A DNA stretch of 64,000 nt from the NCBI RefSeq assembly GCF_900148495.1, contig NZ_FTRU01000007.1:372001-436000 (forward strand). The letters run 5' to 3'. This stretch comes from Negativibacillus massiliensis. GTDB lineage: Bacteria; Bacillota; Clostridia; Oscillospirales; Ruminococcaceae. Of the stretch, positions 15,606 to 23,371 are shown in pieces (the first letter of the stretch is position 1; each line of letters starts with the position of its first letter). Under the pieces are notes generated by a model. It was given only the letters and a program-made list of their open reading frames with translations, did not search any database and was not told the DNA's origin. The position numbers and the translations under genes are program-made.

Positions 15606-16264
15606 TGAGAATAATCACCGTAAAAGGGACAGGCAATGTCTCCGCAAGACCGGATTACATCATCCTATCCCTGAACATTGAAGTCTTATCTGAAACCTAT
15701 GACCGCGCAATGTCGGAAGCTGCCGAGAGAATCGAAAGACTGCAAGGTGCCGCAGTCCGCGTTGGGTATCGCAAGGAAGACCTGAAAACCACGAGCTTTG
15801 ATGTCCAGACAAGGTACGAGAATGTCAAGGATCGGCAAGGAAATTACAAGCGAGAGTTTGCCGGATATGCTTGCAGCTATCGCTTGAAACTTGCCTTTGA
15901 CTTTGACAGCAAGCAGCTTGCAAAGGTCATTTCTGCGATTGCGGATTGTGGGGCGCAACCAGAACTCAGCATTGCGTTCACCGTGAAAAATCCGGCAAGA
16001 GTCAGCGAAGAGCTGCTGATCAATGCGACGGAGAACGCCAGGGCAAAGGCGGAGATTCTTTGCAAAGCATCAGGCAGTACGCTTGGGCAGTTGCTCAACA
16101 TCGACTACAACTGGGGCGAACTCAATGTTTTTTCCAGAACAAGCTACGATGTTGAAGACTGCATTCAGCCTCTCATGGCGATGAGCAAGTGCGCCGCACC
16201 TGAGATTGAGCCGGTTGATATTGATGTGACAGACACAGTGGCTTTCACATGGGAAATCCAATGA
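15605..16264 (+). CDS. SIMPL (DUF541) domain protein
   Basis: The 219-residue protein begins ITVKGTGNVSARPDYIILSLNIE, the start of a SIMPL/DUF541 domain, and continues with YENVKDRQGNYKREFAGYACSYRLKL and the typical C-terminal AKAEILCKASGSTLGQLLNI. Family members elsewhere are periplasmic or membrane-linked, such as BP26 and the IRAK-binding protein; this one has no signal peptide. It overlaps the VWA gene upstream. The next gene is mobC beyond the putative oriT. Confidence 0.85.
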   Translation: MRIITVKGTGNVSARPDYIILSLNIEVLSETYDRAMSEAAERIERLQGAAVRVGYRKEDLKTTSFDVQTRYENVKDRQGNYKREFAGYACSYRLKLAFDFDSKQLAKVISAIADCGAQPELSIAFTVKNPARVSEELLINATENARAKAEILCKASGSTLGQLLNIDYNWGELNVFSRTSYDVEDCIQPLMAMSKCAAPEIEPVDIDVTDTVAFTWEIQ

Positions 16265-16285
16265 TTTTTTGACTTTTTTGAAATC

Positions 16286-16330
16286 CGGTACTCAACAAAC
16301 GCCCTTTTTGTGTCCGTTGTAAAGTGAAGG
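16286..16330 (+). promoter_or_regulatory. Bipartite element motif, copy 2
   Basis: The sequence CGGTACTCAACAAACG, ten variable bases and GTCCGTTGTAAAGTGAA match copy 1 at 3805-3850 exactly in both blocks. It points toward oriT, mobC and the relaxase. A short hairpin GTGAA/TTCAC at 16324-16340 overlaps its right block. A promoter or activator site for the transfer genes is the likely reading. Confidence 0.6.
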
Positions 16331-16377
16331 GACATTTCACGGAGGAATCTTCGGGGAATACGATTTTGGGAGATTAG

Positions 16378-16468
16378 CAAGCAAATCCGGTGAGTACCCA
16401 CCGGAGAAAAATCAGTTAAGGGGACCCTGCCCTTAACATTAGATTTTTGCTTGTTGGGATAGTCCCAA
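16378..16468 (+). other. Putative origin of transfer (oriT)
   Basis: The gap between the SIMPL gene and mobC is packed with inverted repeats. Outer arms CAAGCAAA and TTTGCTTG (16378-16385 and 16446-16453) enclose TCCGGTG/CACCGGA (16386-16405) and GTTAAGGG/CCCTTAAC (16415-16437). TTGGGA/TCCCAA follows at 16454-16468. Repeats of this kind directly upstream of mobC and a relaxase mark oriT in mobilisable elements. The nick site cannot be placed from sequence alone. Confidence 0.7.
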
Positions 16469-16500
16469 ACCCTTCTAATCTTTACGACGGAGGGCGCAGC

Positions 16501-16830
16501 ATGGTACGAAGAACACGAGACATTCAGAAGAAGATTTGGCTGACACCACAGGAAGAACGAACGATTGCAAAGAAGATGGAAATGATCGGCACGGAGAACT
16601 TCGGTGCGTATGCAAGGAAGATGCTGATCGACGGTTACATCATTGTCGTAGACTACACAGAGCAGAAAAAGCTCGCCGCCGAAATCAACAGGATCGGCGT
16701 GAACATCAATACCGTCTGCCGCAGAATCAACTCGACGGGACGATTCTATCAGGACGATATTGACGAGCTGAAAGAAAAGATGGATGCGGTATGGCAGTTA
16801 CTAAAATCAAAGCAATCCGAGGAACTTTGA
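16501..16830 (+). CDS. mobC: MobC-family mobilisation accessory protein
   Basis: The 109-residue protein has the MobC pattern: an N-terminal DNA-binding part (KKIWLTPQEERTIAKKMEMIGTENFGAYARKMLIDG) of ribbon-helix-helix type and the C-terminal EINRIGVNINTVCRRINSTG segment. MobC binds oriT and helps the relaxase open the duplex. The start is the ATG at 16501 after GGAGGGCGCAGC. It overlaps the relaxase gene by 40 bp in another frame, so the two are made together. Confidence 0.92.
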   Translation: MVRRTRDIQKKIWLTPQEERTIAKKMEMIGTENFGAYARKMLIDGYIIVVDYTEQKKLAAEINRIGVNINTVCRRINSTGRFYQDDIDELKEKMDAVWQLLKSKQSEEL

Positions 16831-18155
16831 GCAAGGCAATCGCGTACATTCTGAATCCCGAAAAGACCGACGAGAAGCTGCTGGTCTCGTCCTACGGCTG
16901 TGCCAGCGAGACCGCAGCGCGGGAATTTGAATGGACGCGGAAAATAGCCGAGCAAAAAGGGATGAATCCGGTCAGGATCATAGCCCGTCATGTGATCCAG
17001 TCCTTTGAAATTGGAGAGGTCACACCGGAGCTTGCCCACGAGATCGGCAAGCAGTTTGCAGATGAAATCCTCGGAGGAAAATATGAGTATGTGCTGACCA
17101 CGCACATTGACAAAGACCATGTTCATAACCATCTGATTTTCAATGCGGTTGACTTTGTGAACTACCACGCATACAAGAGCTATAAGCGGATTTACTATGA
17201 TATGCGTGAGGTCAGCGACCGGCTCTGTAAGGAAAACGGTCTCTCTGTTATCCCTCCCTCTCAGAACAAGGGCATGGGCTACAAGGAGTACACCGAAGCC
17301 AAACGCGGCACGAGCTGGAAGCAGAAACTCAAGCAGACCATCGACCGGCTTGTCATTACAGCGAAGGACTACGATGACTTTCTGCGGCTCATGCAGGAAG
17401 CCGGTTATGAAATCAAGACCGGCAAATACATCTCCTTCCGCGCTAAAGGTCAGGAGCGGTTTACCCGGTCTAAAACCATCGGAGAGAACTACACCGAGGA
17501 ACGCATCAAGGAACGGATTGCCGGACGGACGCCCCGAAGAAGTCAGAGACAGACCACGCCGAAGGGCATCTCTCTCATCGGAGATATTCAGGAGCGGATC
17601 AGGCTCATCGACAGCAAGGGTTACGAATATAAAGCAAAGCTCACTATCCTCAAAGAAGCTGCACGGACACTCAACTATCTCACGGAAAACAACTTGCTCC
17701 AATACGCCGATCTTGAGAAGAAGGTCGAGGACGTTCACAGCTCCTATGACCGCACCGGCAAGGAACTGAAAGGCGTTGAAGCACGACTGCGGGAAGTCCA
17801 GCCGCTTATCAAAAACATCTCCAACTACCAGCGCCTCAAGCCCGTATATGACGCATTCCAGAAGGCAAAAGATAAGTCGGGTTTCAAAGCAAAGCACGAA
17901 GCCGAGCTTGTGATCTTTGAGGCAGCGAGAAGCACATTACTTGCCATGCAGGGCGATGAAAAACTGCCGAGCTTGAAGACACTGCAAGCGGAACAGCAGC
18001 GACTTCTTGAAGAGCAACAGCGGCTCTATGATGAACGTGCGAAGCTCAAAAAGGAAGCTCGGATGATCGACACCATGAAGGCAAATGTAGATATTTTCCT
18101 CAAGCCGAGTGTAGTCCAAGAGCCTGAGCAAATTCAAGATAATCAAAGAGAATAA
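16791..18155 (+). CDS. Relaxase/mobilisation nuclease (MOBP type)
   Basis: The 454-residue protein nicks oriT and pilots the transferred strand into the recipient. The N-terminal relaxase domain has SYGCASETAAREFEWTR, then the three-histidine metal site in HIDKDHVHNHLIFN near residues 104-117. The catalytic tyrosine is probably one of the early ones (AYILNP near 19-24). The C-terminal half, from about residue 245, is charged and coiled-coil-like. The type matches relaxases of Tn1549 and relatives. A strong terminator follows directly, closing the transfer-initiation unit. Confidence 0.94.
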   Translation: MAVTKIKAIRGTLSKAIAYILNPEKTDEKLLVSSYGCASETAAREFEWTRKIAEQKGMNPVRIIARHVIQSFEIGEVTPELAHEIGKQFADEILGGKYEYVLTTHIDKDHVHNHLIFNAVDFVNYHAYKSYKRIYYDMREVSDRLCKENGLSVIPPSQNKGMGYKEYTEAKRGTSWKQKLKQTIDRLVITAKDYDDFLRLMQEAGYEIKTGKYISFRAKGQERFTRSKTIGENYTEERIKERIAGRTPRRSQRQTTPKGISLIGDIQERIRLIDSKGYEYKAKLTILKEAARTLNYLTENNLLQYADLEKKVEDVHSSYDRTGKELKGVEARLREVQPLIKNISNYQRLKPVYDAFQKAKDKSGFKAKHEAELVIFEAARSTLLAMQGDEKLPSLKTLQAEQQRLLEEQQRLYDERAKLKKEARMIDTMKANVDIFLKPSVVQEPEQIQDNQRE

Positions 18156-18158
18156 CAG

Positions 18159-18193
18159 AAAGACTGTGCTGGTTTTTGACCAGCACAGTCTTT
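18159..18193 (+). terminator. Terminator after the relaxase gene
   Basis: AAAGACTGTGCTGG and CCAGCACAGTCTTT form a perfect 14-bp stem with a seven-base loop, four bases after the relaxase stop. The stem separates the mobilisation unit from the BREX operon. Confidence 0.85.
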
Positions 18194-18278
18194 CCCTTTA
18201 GCTGTATATCATCCAAATCGAAAATGATGAATGTCTCGTGCAAATCGGTCGTATTCACCCAAAGTTTACGAAACTCTA

Positions 18279-18307
18279 TTGAATAGCAGACCTTCTTGTG
18301 CTATAAT
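18279..18307 (+). promoter_or_regulatory. Promoter of the BREX operon
   Basis: TTGAAT and TATAAT are separated by 17 bp. Transcription would begin near 18314, some 36 bp before the HTH regulator gene. No other strong promoter is seen before the terminator at 38672, so this may drive all 13 genes. Confidence 0.7.
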
Positions 18308-18349
18308 ATAAGTTAGGTTTATTTTACATACTTTGCTGAGGTGAAAGTC

Positions 18350-18568
18350 ATGAAAGCAAGCTACAAAAAGTTGTGGAAACTGCTCGTCGATAAGGAAATG
18401 AGCAAGGGTGATCTTCATAAGGCGTCCGGTCTTTCTTCAAGCACAATGACCAAGCTCAGAAAAGGTGAAGACGTGTCAATGGAAGCTCTGAGAAAAATCT
18501 GCATTTGCCTTGACTGCAATATCGGTGACATTGTGGAGTTTGTCCCTGACAACACAACACAGTCCTAA
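18350..18568 (+). CDS. Small Cro/CI-type HTH regulator of the BREX operon
   Basis: The 72-residue protein is a single helix-turn-helix domain of the YozG/HTH_26 kind: MSKGDLHKASGLSSSTMTKLRKG followed by SMEALRKICICLDCNIGDIVEF. I start at the ATG at 18350, with GAGGTG six bases upstream. It is the first gene after the promoter and precedes brxA by about 50 bp, so it is the likely autoregulator of the defence operon. Many BREX loci use the larger WYL-type BrxR in this place; this is a different and much smaller protein. Confidence 0.85.
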   Translation: MKASYKKLWKLLVDKEMSKGDLHKASGLSSSTMTKLRKGEDVSMEALRKICICLDCNIGDIVEFVPDNTTQS

Positions 18569-18620
18569 ATATGGGACAGGAAATATGGTACAGTATGCTA
18601 TTAGGAATGGAGCAAATATA

Positions 18621-19226
18621 ATGGATCAGACGCACCCTTATAACGGCAGCTTAACTGCTGAACAGTTTCTCTTCTACGAGATAAGAATTGCTGCAAAATA
18701 CTATGTTTCTGGCTTGAAAATTGATGAGGCAATCGAGCGGATTAAGAAGAATAACCTCTTTCAATATCCAACAGAGAGACAAGTTTCCCGTTTGGCAAGA
18801 GCTTGTTATAAGCGGCTGGACGCGCTCGGCAACGATCAGCTTGTTCACGAGCTTGCCTCTGCACCAAATGAGATTGCAAAGCAGATCAATCTATACGCGG
18901 TGATGAGGTATAATCGTTTGGTCTGGGAGTTTATGATTCAGGTGATAGGCGAAAAATACCGAAATCAGGACATGAACTTCTCAAGGAAAGACATGAATGC
19001 GTTTTTTTCCAGATTGCAAGCACAGGATGATTCTGTTGCCGCTTGGAGTGATGCGACAATCACCAAAATCAAAAGTGTTCTCGTTCGGATGCTGATAGAG
19101 ACAGGGTATCTGGACGGGCTGAAAGACACCACGCTGAATCCCGTTTTTCTCTGTGAAGAACTTGAACGAGGTATCGAAGCAAACAACGATTATGATGCAC
19201 TTCCGGCATTTAATTACTTTAGATAG
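18621..19226 (+). CDS. brxA: BREX protein BrxA (DUF1819)
   Basis: The 201-residue protein matches BrxA in length, in its place as first BREX gene, and in sequence (LTAEQFLFYEIRIAAKYYVSGLKIDEAIERI at the start; FSRKDMNAFFSRLQAQD later). BrxA is a NusB-like, DNA-binding helical protein required for type 1 BREX in some systems. The start is the ATG at 18621 after GGAG; further upstream in-frame starts overlap the regulator gene. brxB follows 16 bp after its stop. Confidence 0.9.
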   Translation: MDQTHPYNGSLTAEQFLFYEIRIAAKYYVSGLKIDEAIERIKKNNLFQYPTERQVSRLARACYKRLDALGNDQLVHELASAPNEIAKQINLYAVMRYNRLVWEFMIQVIGEKYRNQDMNFSRKDMNAFFSRLQAQDDSVAAWSDATITKIKSVLVRMLIETGYLDGLKDTTLNPVFLCEELERGIEANNDYDALPAFNYFR

Positions 19227-19242
19227 GCGGGCGGACACGACC

Positions 19243-19797
19243 ATGATAAAACAGGAATTAGACAGGATCAAAGAGCGTATCTCGAATAAGGATTTCCTTG
19301 AAAACAAAGGACTGAGCAACGAAGTTGGTATCCATGTTTTCTGCTACAAAGCGGAGGATGAGTTGATCGTTCAGGATTATATTCGCAGATTAAAAAGTGA
19401 GGTGAACACGCCATATCGGATCATTGAGTGCGACCTTTATGAAGTGTTTCTCTCCCTTTTGGAGGACAAGCGCATTCTGAAATCAGTTGCAGGGTTAGAA
19501 GAAAAACGAGGCAAAAAGTATCTTCTGGATCAGTTGCAGAAGATCGCCACACCGGAAGCTCTCCTTGCCAAGATGGACTATTCACCCCATATCAAAGGGC
19601 AGGATGTTCTCTTCATGACAGGAATTGGAAAAATTCATCCGTTTATGCGTTCCCATAAGATGCTTGATAGTATGCAGCATCTCTTTGAAGACATCCCTAT
19701 TGTGATGTTCTATCCCGGAACCTTCAATGGACAGACGCTCAATCTATTCGACGAGTTCAAAGAAGGCAATTATTATCGGGCATTCAATCTGCTATAA
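19243..19797 (+). CDS. brxB: BREX protein BrxB (DUF1788)
   Basis: The 184-residue protein has the DUF1788 features: an N-terminal helix with RIKERISNKDFLENKGLSNEVGIHVFCY and a C-terminal SHKMLDSMQHLFEDIPIVMFYPGTFNGQTLNLF segment. BrxB is a core part of type 1 BREX with no known enzymatic activity and probably assembles with BrxC and PglZ. The start is the ATG at 19243. It follows brxA closely and is 13 bp from brxC. Confidence 0.92.
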   Translation: MIKQELDRIKERISNKDFLENKGLSNEVGIHVFCYKAEDELIVQDYIRRLKSEVNTPYRIIECDLYEVFLSLLEDKRILKSVAGLEEKRGKKYLLDQLQKIATPEALLAKMDYSPHIKGQDVLFMTGIGKIHPFMRSHKMLDSMQHLFEDIPIVMFYPGTFNGQTLNLFDEFKEGNYYRAFNLL

Positions 19798-19810
19798 TGG
19801 AGGTAGCAAC

Positions 19811-22800
19811 GTGAAAATACAGAATATGTTCCAGAAGGACATTGAAAGAGACATCAACGGCGTTATCAAGGTTATGCAGGATGATGACCGGAGTTTGGAA
19901 CAGGAACTCAGCGAATACATAATTACCAAGGAGCTTCGCCGTCACTTCCGCACATTCTTTGACAACTACACAAAGGCTATCGACCAGCCGACTGATAAAA
20001 TCGGCGTGTGGATTTCCGGCTTCTTTGGAAGTGGTAAATCTCATTTCCTGAAAATCCTCTCTTACCTGCTTTCCAATCAGGAAGTCTGCGGTAAAAGAGC
20101 GATTGACTACTTTGCAGACAAATTCGATGACCCGATGATGTATGCTCAGGCGGTTAAAAGTGTGTCCGTGCCTACGCAGTCTATCCTTTTCAACATTGAC
20201 ATCGAAGGTCCTCTCACGAAGGATAAGACCGCAGTGCTGCGCGTCTTTGCAAAGATGTTCTACAATCACTGCGGGTTTTACGGCGATGATCTGAAAATTG
20301 CCAAGCTGGAACGCTTCATTGAAAAGCAAGGCAAGACGCAGCAGTTCCGCGAAGCCTTTGAGAAGGTCAATGGTGCGCCTTGGACGGAGACTCGCGATTC
20401 CTTTGCGTTCTTTGAGGATGACATTGTTTCGGTTCTGCAATCTACGCTCGGCATGAGCGAACAGGCGGCGCGGAACTGGTTCAATGGTGAGGAAACGAAT
20501 GAGCTGAGCATCGCCCAGCTCGTAGCTGACATTCAGGAATATGTAGACGGCAAGGGCAAGGATTTCCGACTGCTGTTTATGGTGGATGAAGTCGGTCAGT
20601 ACATTGGTGACGATGGTGACTTGATGATCAATCTGCAATCTCTTGTAGAAGAGATTGGCATTCGCTGCCACGGCAAGGTTTGGGTCATGGTGACAAGTCA
20701 GGAGGCGATTGACTCCGTTGTCCATATCACCGGCAATGACTTTTCCAAAATTCAGGGACGCTTCAATACGCGCCTCAGCCTTTCCTCGTCCTCCGTTGAT
20801 GAAGTTATCAAAAAGCGTGTTCTGGCGAAAACAGATGCGGCAGATCAGCTTCTTCGCATGGTCTATGACAAGGAACACGCCGTACTCAAAAACCTCTATA
20901 CTTTCAACAATCCCGTTCTTGACATCAAGGGCTTTACGGATGGTGCGGAGTTTTCTGCAACTTTCCCCTTTGTGCCGTATCAGTTCATCGTGATCCAGAA
21001 GGTGCTTGCCGAGATTCGCAAGCACGGCAATTCCGGCAAGCATCTGTCCGGCGGTGAGCGTTCCATGCTCTCCGGCTTCCAAGAAGCAGCACAGGATGTG
21101 AAGGATAAGGATGAAAATGCTCTGGTTCCATTCCATCTTTTTTACAATACAGTTCACACATTCCTCGAAAGCCCCATCCGACGGGTTATCGACCGCTGCC
21201 AGACTGCGGCAGACAATCACGATGGGCTTGAGCAGCAGGATGTCAGCGTCCTGAAGCTCCTTTACCTTGTACGTTATATTGAGGACATCAAGGCGAATAT
21301 CGACAATATCTCCATCCTCATGATCGATGACATCCGCACAGATAAGATTGCGCTGCGGGCTTCGGTTTCCGCCTCGCTGGAAAGGCTTCTCTCGCAGAAC
21401 TACATTTCTCGCAATGGCGATACCTATGCCTTCCTGACGGACGAGGAACAGGACATTGCCATCGACATCAAGAACACACCGGTTGACAGCGCACAGGTCA
21501 TCACCAGCATTGCACAGACCGTTTACGGAGAAATCTATCCCTCCAAGAAATTCAAACATGACAAGTATGACTTCGCCTACGACCAATACATTGACGAGAC
21601 CCTGAACGGCTCTGCTTGCGGAGGAATGCGGCTTCGCATTGTTACCGTGGCAAGCGACTACTACGGTGCGCCGAACGAACGGCTTATTATGGATTCTCAG
21701 GTCAACAACGAAGCAATCGTTGTGCTCTCCAATGAGACGCCGTATTTTGATGAGCTGGAACAGGCGATGAAGATCCGCAAGTATGTCAAGCAGCGGAACG
21801 TATCTCAGCTTCCCGAAAGCATTCAGGACATTATCCGCAAGCGGCAGCAACAGGCGCGCATTCTGGAAGAAAGAGCGCGTAGCTATATTGAAAAAGCTAT
21901 CGTCGGTGCAAAGGTCATTGTCCACGGCGAGGTCATGGACATCAAGACTGGCAACGCGAAAGACAAGCTGGACGCCGCGATGAACGGTCTGGTTGAGAGC
22001 GTCTATTCCAAGCTCAACATGGTCAACCGGTTCGTAGAGAGCGACGCAGACATTCTTTCCATCCTGAATGGAACGGATGACGGGCAGATTGCCTTCACCG
22101 GTCAGGGCGCAAACAACGAGGATGCGCTGAACGAGATCAGCCAGTGGCTTGAGCTTCAAAATCAGAAGATGCTCAGCACCTCAATGGGCGATGTGCAGCG
22201 CCGGTATCAGGCGATTCCCTACGGCTGGCGTGAAATTGATATTGCTGCGCTGATTGCTCGTTTGATCTCTCAGCAGAAAATCTCCATCAAATACGGCGGT
22301 GCTTTGGTTGGCAAGGACGAGCGTAGACTGGTTGATTATCTGCGCAAAAAATCCGAGATCGACAAGGCAGTCGTTACCCGCAGAATTGCCCCGTCCGAGG
22401 ACCTTATGCGCAAGAGCATCGCCTTCCTCCGGGACTATCTTGGCGCGATGGATATTCCTTCTGATGAGGATGGGCTGATCCGCTTCGTGCTGGACACCTT
22501 TACCCAAAAGCAGGAGCATTATCAGGAGCTTCTTGATAAAGCCTATTCTGAGTTCCGTTACCCGGAAAAGGAAGTTGTCACAAAAGCCCACGACCTTATG
22601 AATGATGTTCTGAGTCAGCGTAGGGACAATGTTGCGCTTCTCACACGCATGGTGCAGCGTCAGGAAGACCTTCTGGATTGCTCTGAGGACATGGAGGGTG
22701 TGGAGTTCTTCTTCAAGTCGCAGCGGAGTGTGTATGATGAGGCACGGCGTCAGATGGAGCGCGTGAACAAGGAACGTGACTACTTTGCTTCTGATGCGGA

Positions 22801-23356
22801 TACATTGGAGGTCTTCCATACTATTGCGACCATCCTTGCACAGCCGAAGCCCTATGACCGCATTGGTGAGCTGCCGGAGCTGATTCAAAAGGTCAAAACG
22901 GCATACTCCGGTCTGCTGGATTTGAAGAAGGATGAGGTTGTCGAGAATATCCGTCAGTGTATGCAGGACGTTCATCAGCTTGCAACCGAGGCACGGGATG
23001 CTGGAGTTCTGCTACGTCAGGCAGACGATTACTTTGTCGGCAAGCGTGAGGCGGCGAAGAACGCATCTTCTCTCACCGAGTTGGACGCTATGATCACCCA
23101 GCTTCTCACCTACAAGGACAATATCTGCCGTCGCATGGAGGTTATGTCTGCATCTCATCAGGAACGCACTACCCCGGTCGGTACAGGTACGGCACAGCCC
23201 GCTCCGAAGATGCCGAAGATTACGACACTTCGCCGGTATGACCTCTGCTCTGTCAAGCGTCTGCAATCCAAGGAGGATATTGACCGGTACGTCGATGGAA
23301 TCCGCGAGAAGCTGCTGAAAACGTTGGAAAGCTGCGACGGCGTTCAGATCAACTAA
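19811..23356 (+). CDS. brxC: BREX protein BrxC, P-loop ATPase
   Basis: The 1181-residue protein is the large ATPase of BREX (DUF6079 type). The Walker A site GFFGSGKSH is near residues 69-77, and LLFMVDEVGQYIGD near 255-268 is the Walker B segment. Long coiled-coil regions fill the C-terminal half. The length and the brxB-brxC-pglX order fit type 1 BREX, in which BrxC forms part of the surveillance complex and is needed for both methylation and defence. The start is a GTG at 19811 with GGAGG seven bases before it. The gap to pglX is only 15 bp. Confidence 0.96.
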   Translation: MKIQNMFQKDIERDINGVIKVMQDDDRSLEQELSEYIITKELRRHFRTFFDNYTKAIDQPTDKIGVWISGFFGSGKSHFLKILSYLLSNQEVCGKRAIDYFADKFDDPMMYAQAVKSVSVPTQSILFNIDIEGPLTKDKTAVLRVFAKMFYNHCGFYGDDLKIAKLERFIEKQGKTQQFREAFEKVNGAPWTETRDSFAFFEDDIVSVLQSTLGMSEQAARNWFNGEETNELSIAQLVADIQEYVDGKGKDFRLLFMVDEVGQYIGDDGDLMINLQSLVEEIGIRCHGKVWVMVTSQEAIDSVVHITGNDFSKIQGRFNTRLSLSSSSVDEVIKKRVLAKTDAADQLLRMVYDKEHAVLKNLYTFNNPVLDIKGFTDGAEFSATFPFVPYQFIVIQKVLAEIRKHGNSGKHLSGGERSMLSGFQEAAQDVKDKDENALVPFHLFYNTVHTFLESPIRRVIDRCQTAADNHDGLEQQDVSVLKLLYLVRYIEDIKANIDNISILMIDDIRTDKIALRASVSASLERLLSQNYISRNGDTYAFLTDEEQDIAIDIKNTPVDSAQVITSIAQTVYGEIYPSKKFKHDKYDFAYDQYIDETLNGSACGGMRLRIVTVASDYYGAPNERLIMDSQVNNEAIVVLSNETPYFDELEQAMKIRKYVKQRNVSQLPESIQDIIRKRQQQARILEERARSYIEKAIVGAKVIVHGEVMDIKTGNAKDKLDAAMNGLVESVYSKLNMVNRFVESDADILSILNGTDDGQIAFTGQGANNEDALNEISQWLELQNQKMLSTSMGDVQRRYQAIPYGWREIDIAALIARLISQQKISIKYGGALVGKDERRLVDYLRKKSEIDKAVVTRRIAPSEDLMRKSIAFLRDYLGAMDIPSDEDGLIRFVLDTFTQKQEHYQELLDKAYSEFRYPEKEVVTKAHDLMNDVLSQRRDNVALLTRMVQRQEDLLDCSEDMEGVEFFFKSQRSVYDEARRQMERVNKERDYFASDADTLEVFHTIATILAQPKPYDRIGELPELIQKVKTAYSGLLDLKKDEVVENIRQCMQDVHQLATEARDAGVLLRQADDYFVGKREAAKNASSLTELDAMITQLLTYKDNICRRMEVMSASHQERTTPVGTGTAQPAPKMPKITTLRRYDLCSVKRLQSKEDIDRYVDGIREKLLKTLESCDGVQIN

Positions 23357-23371
23357 AGGAGAATTACGAGC

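Noticed and set aside
19784-22159. A 791-codon open frame antisense to brxC
   Set aside because: It lies wholly opposite a clear BREX gene, its protein has no recognisable motif and the composition is that of a shadow frame.
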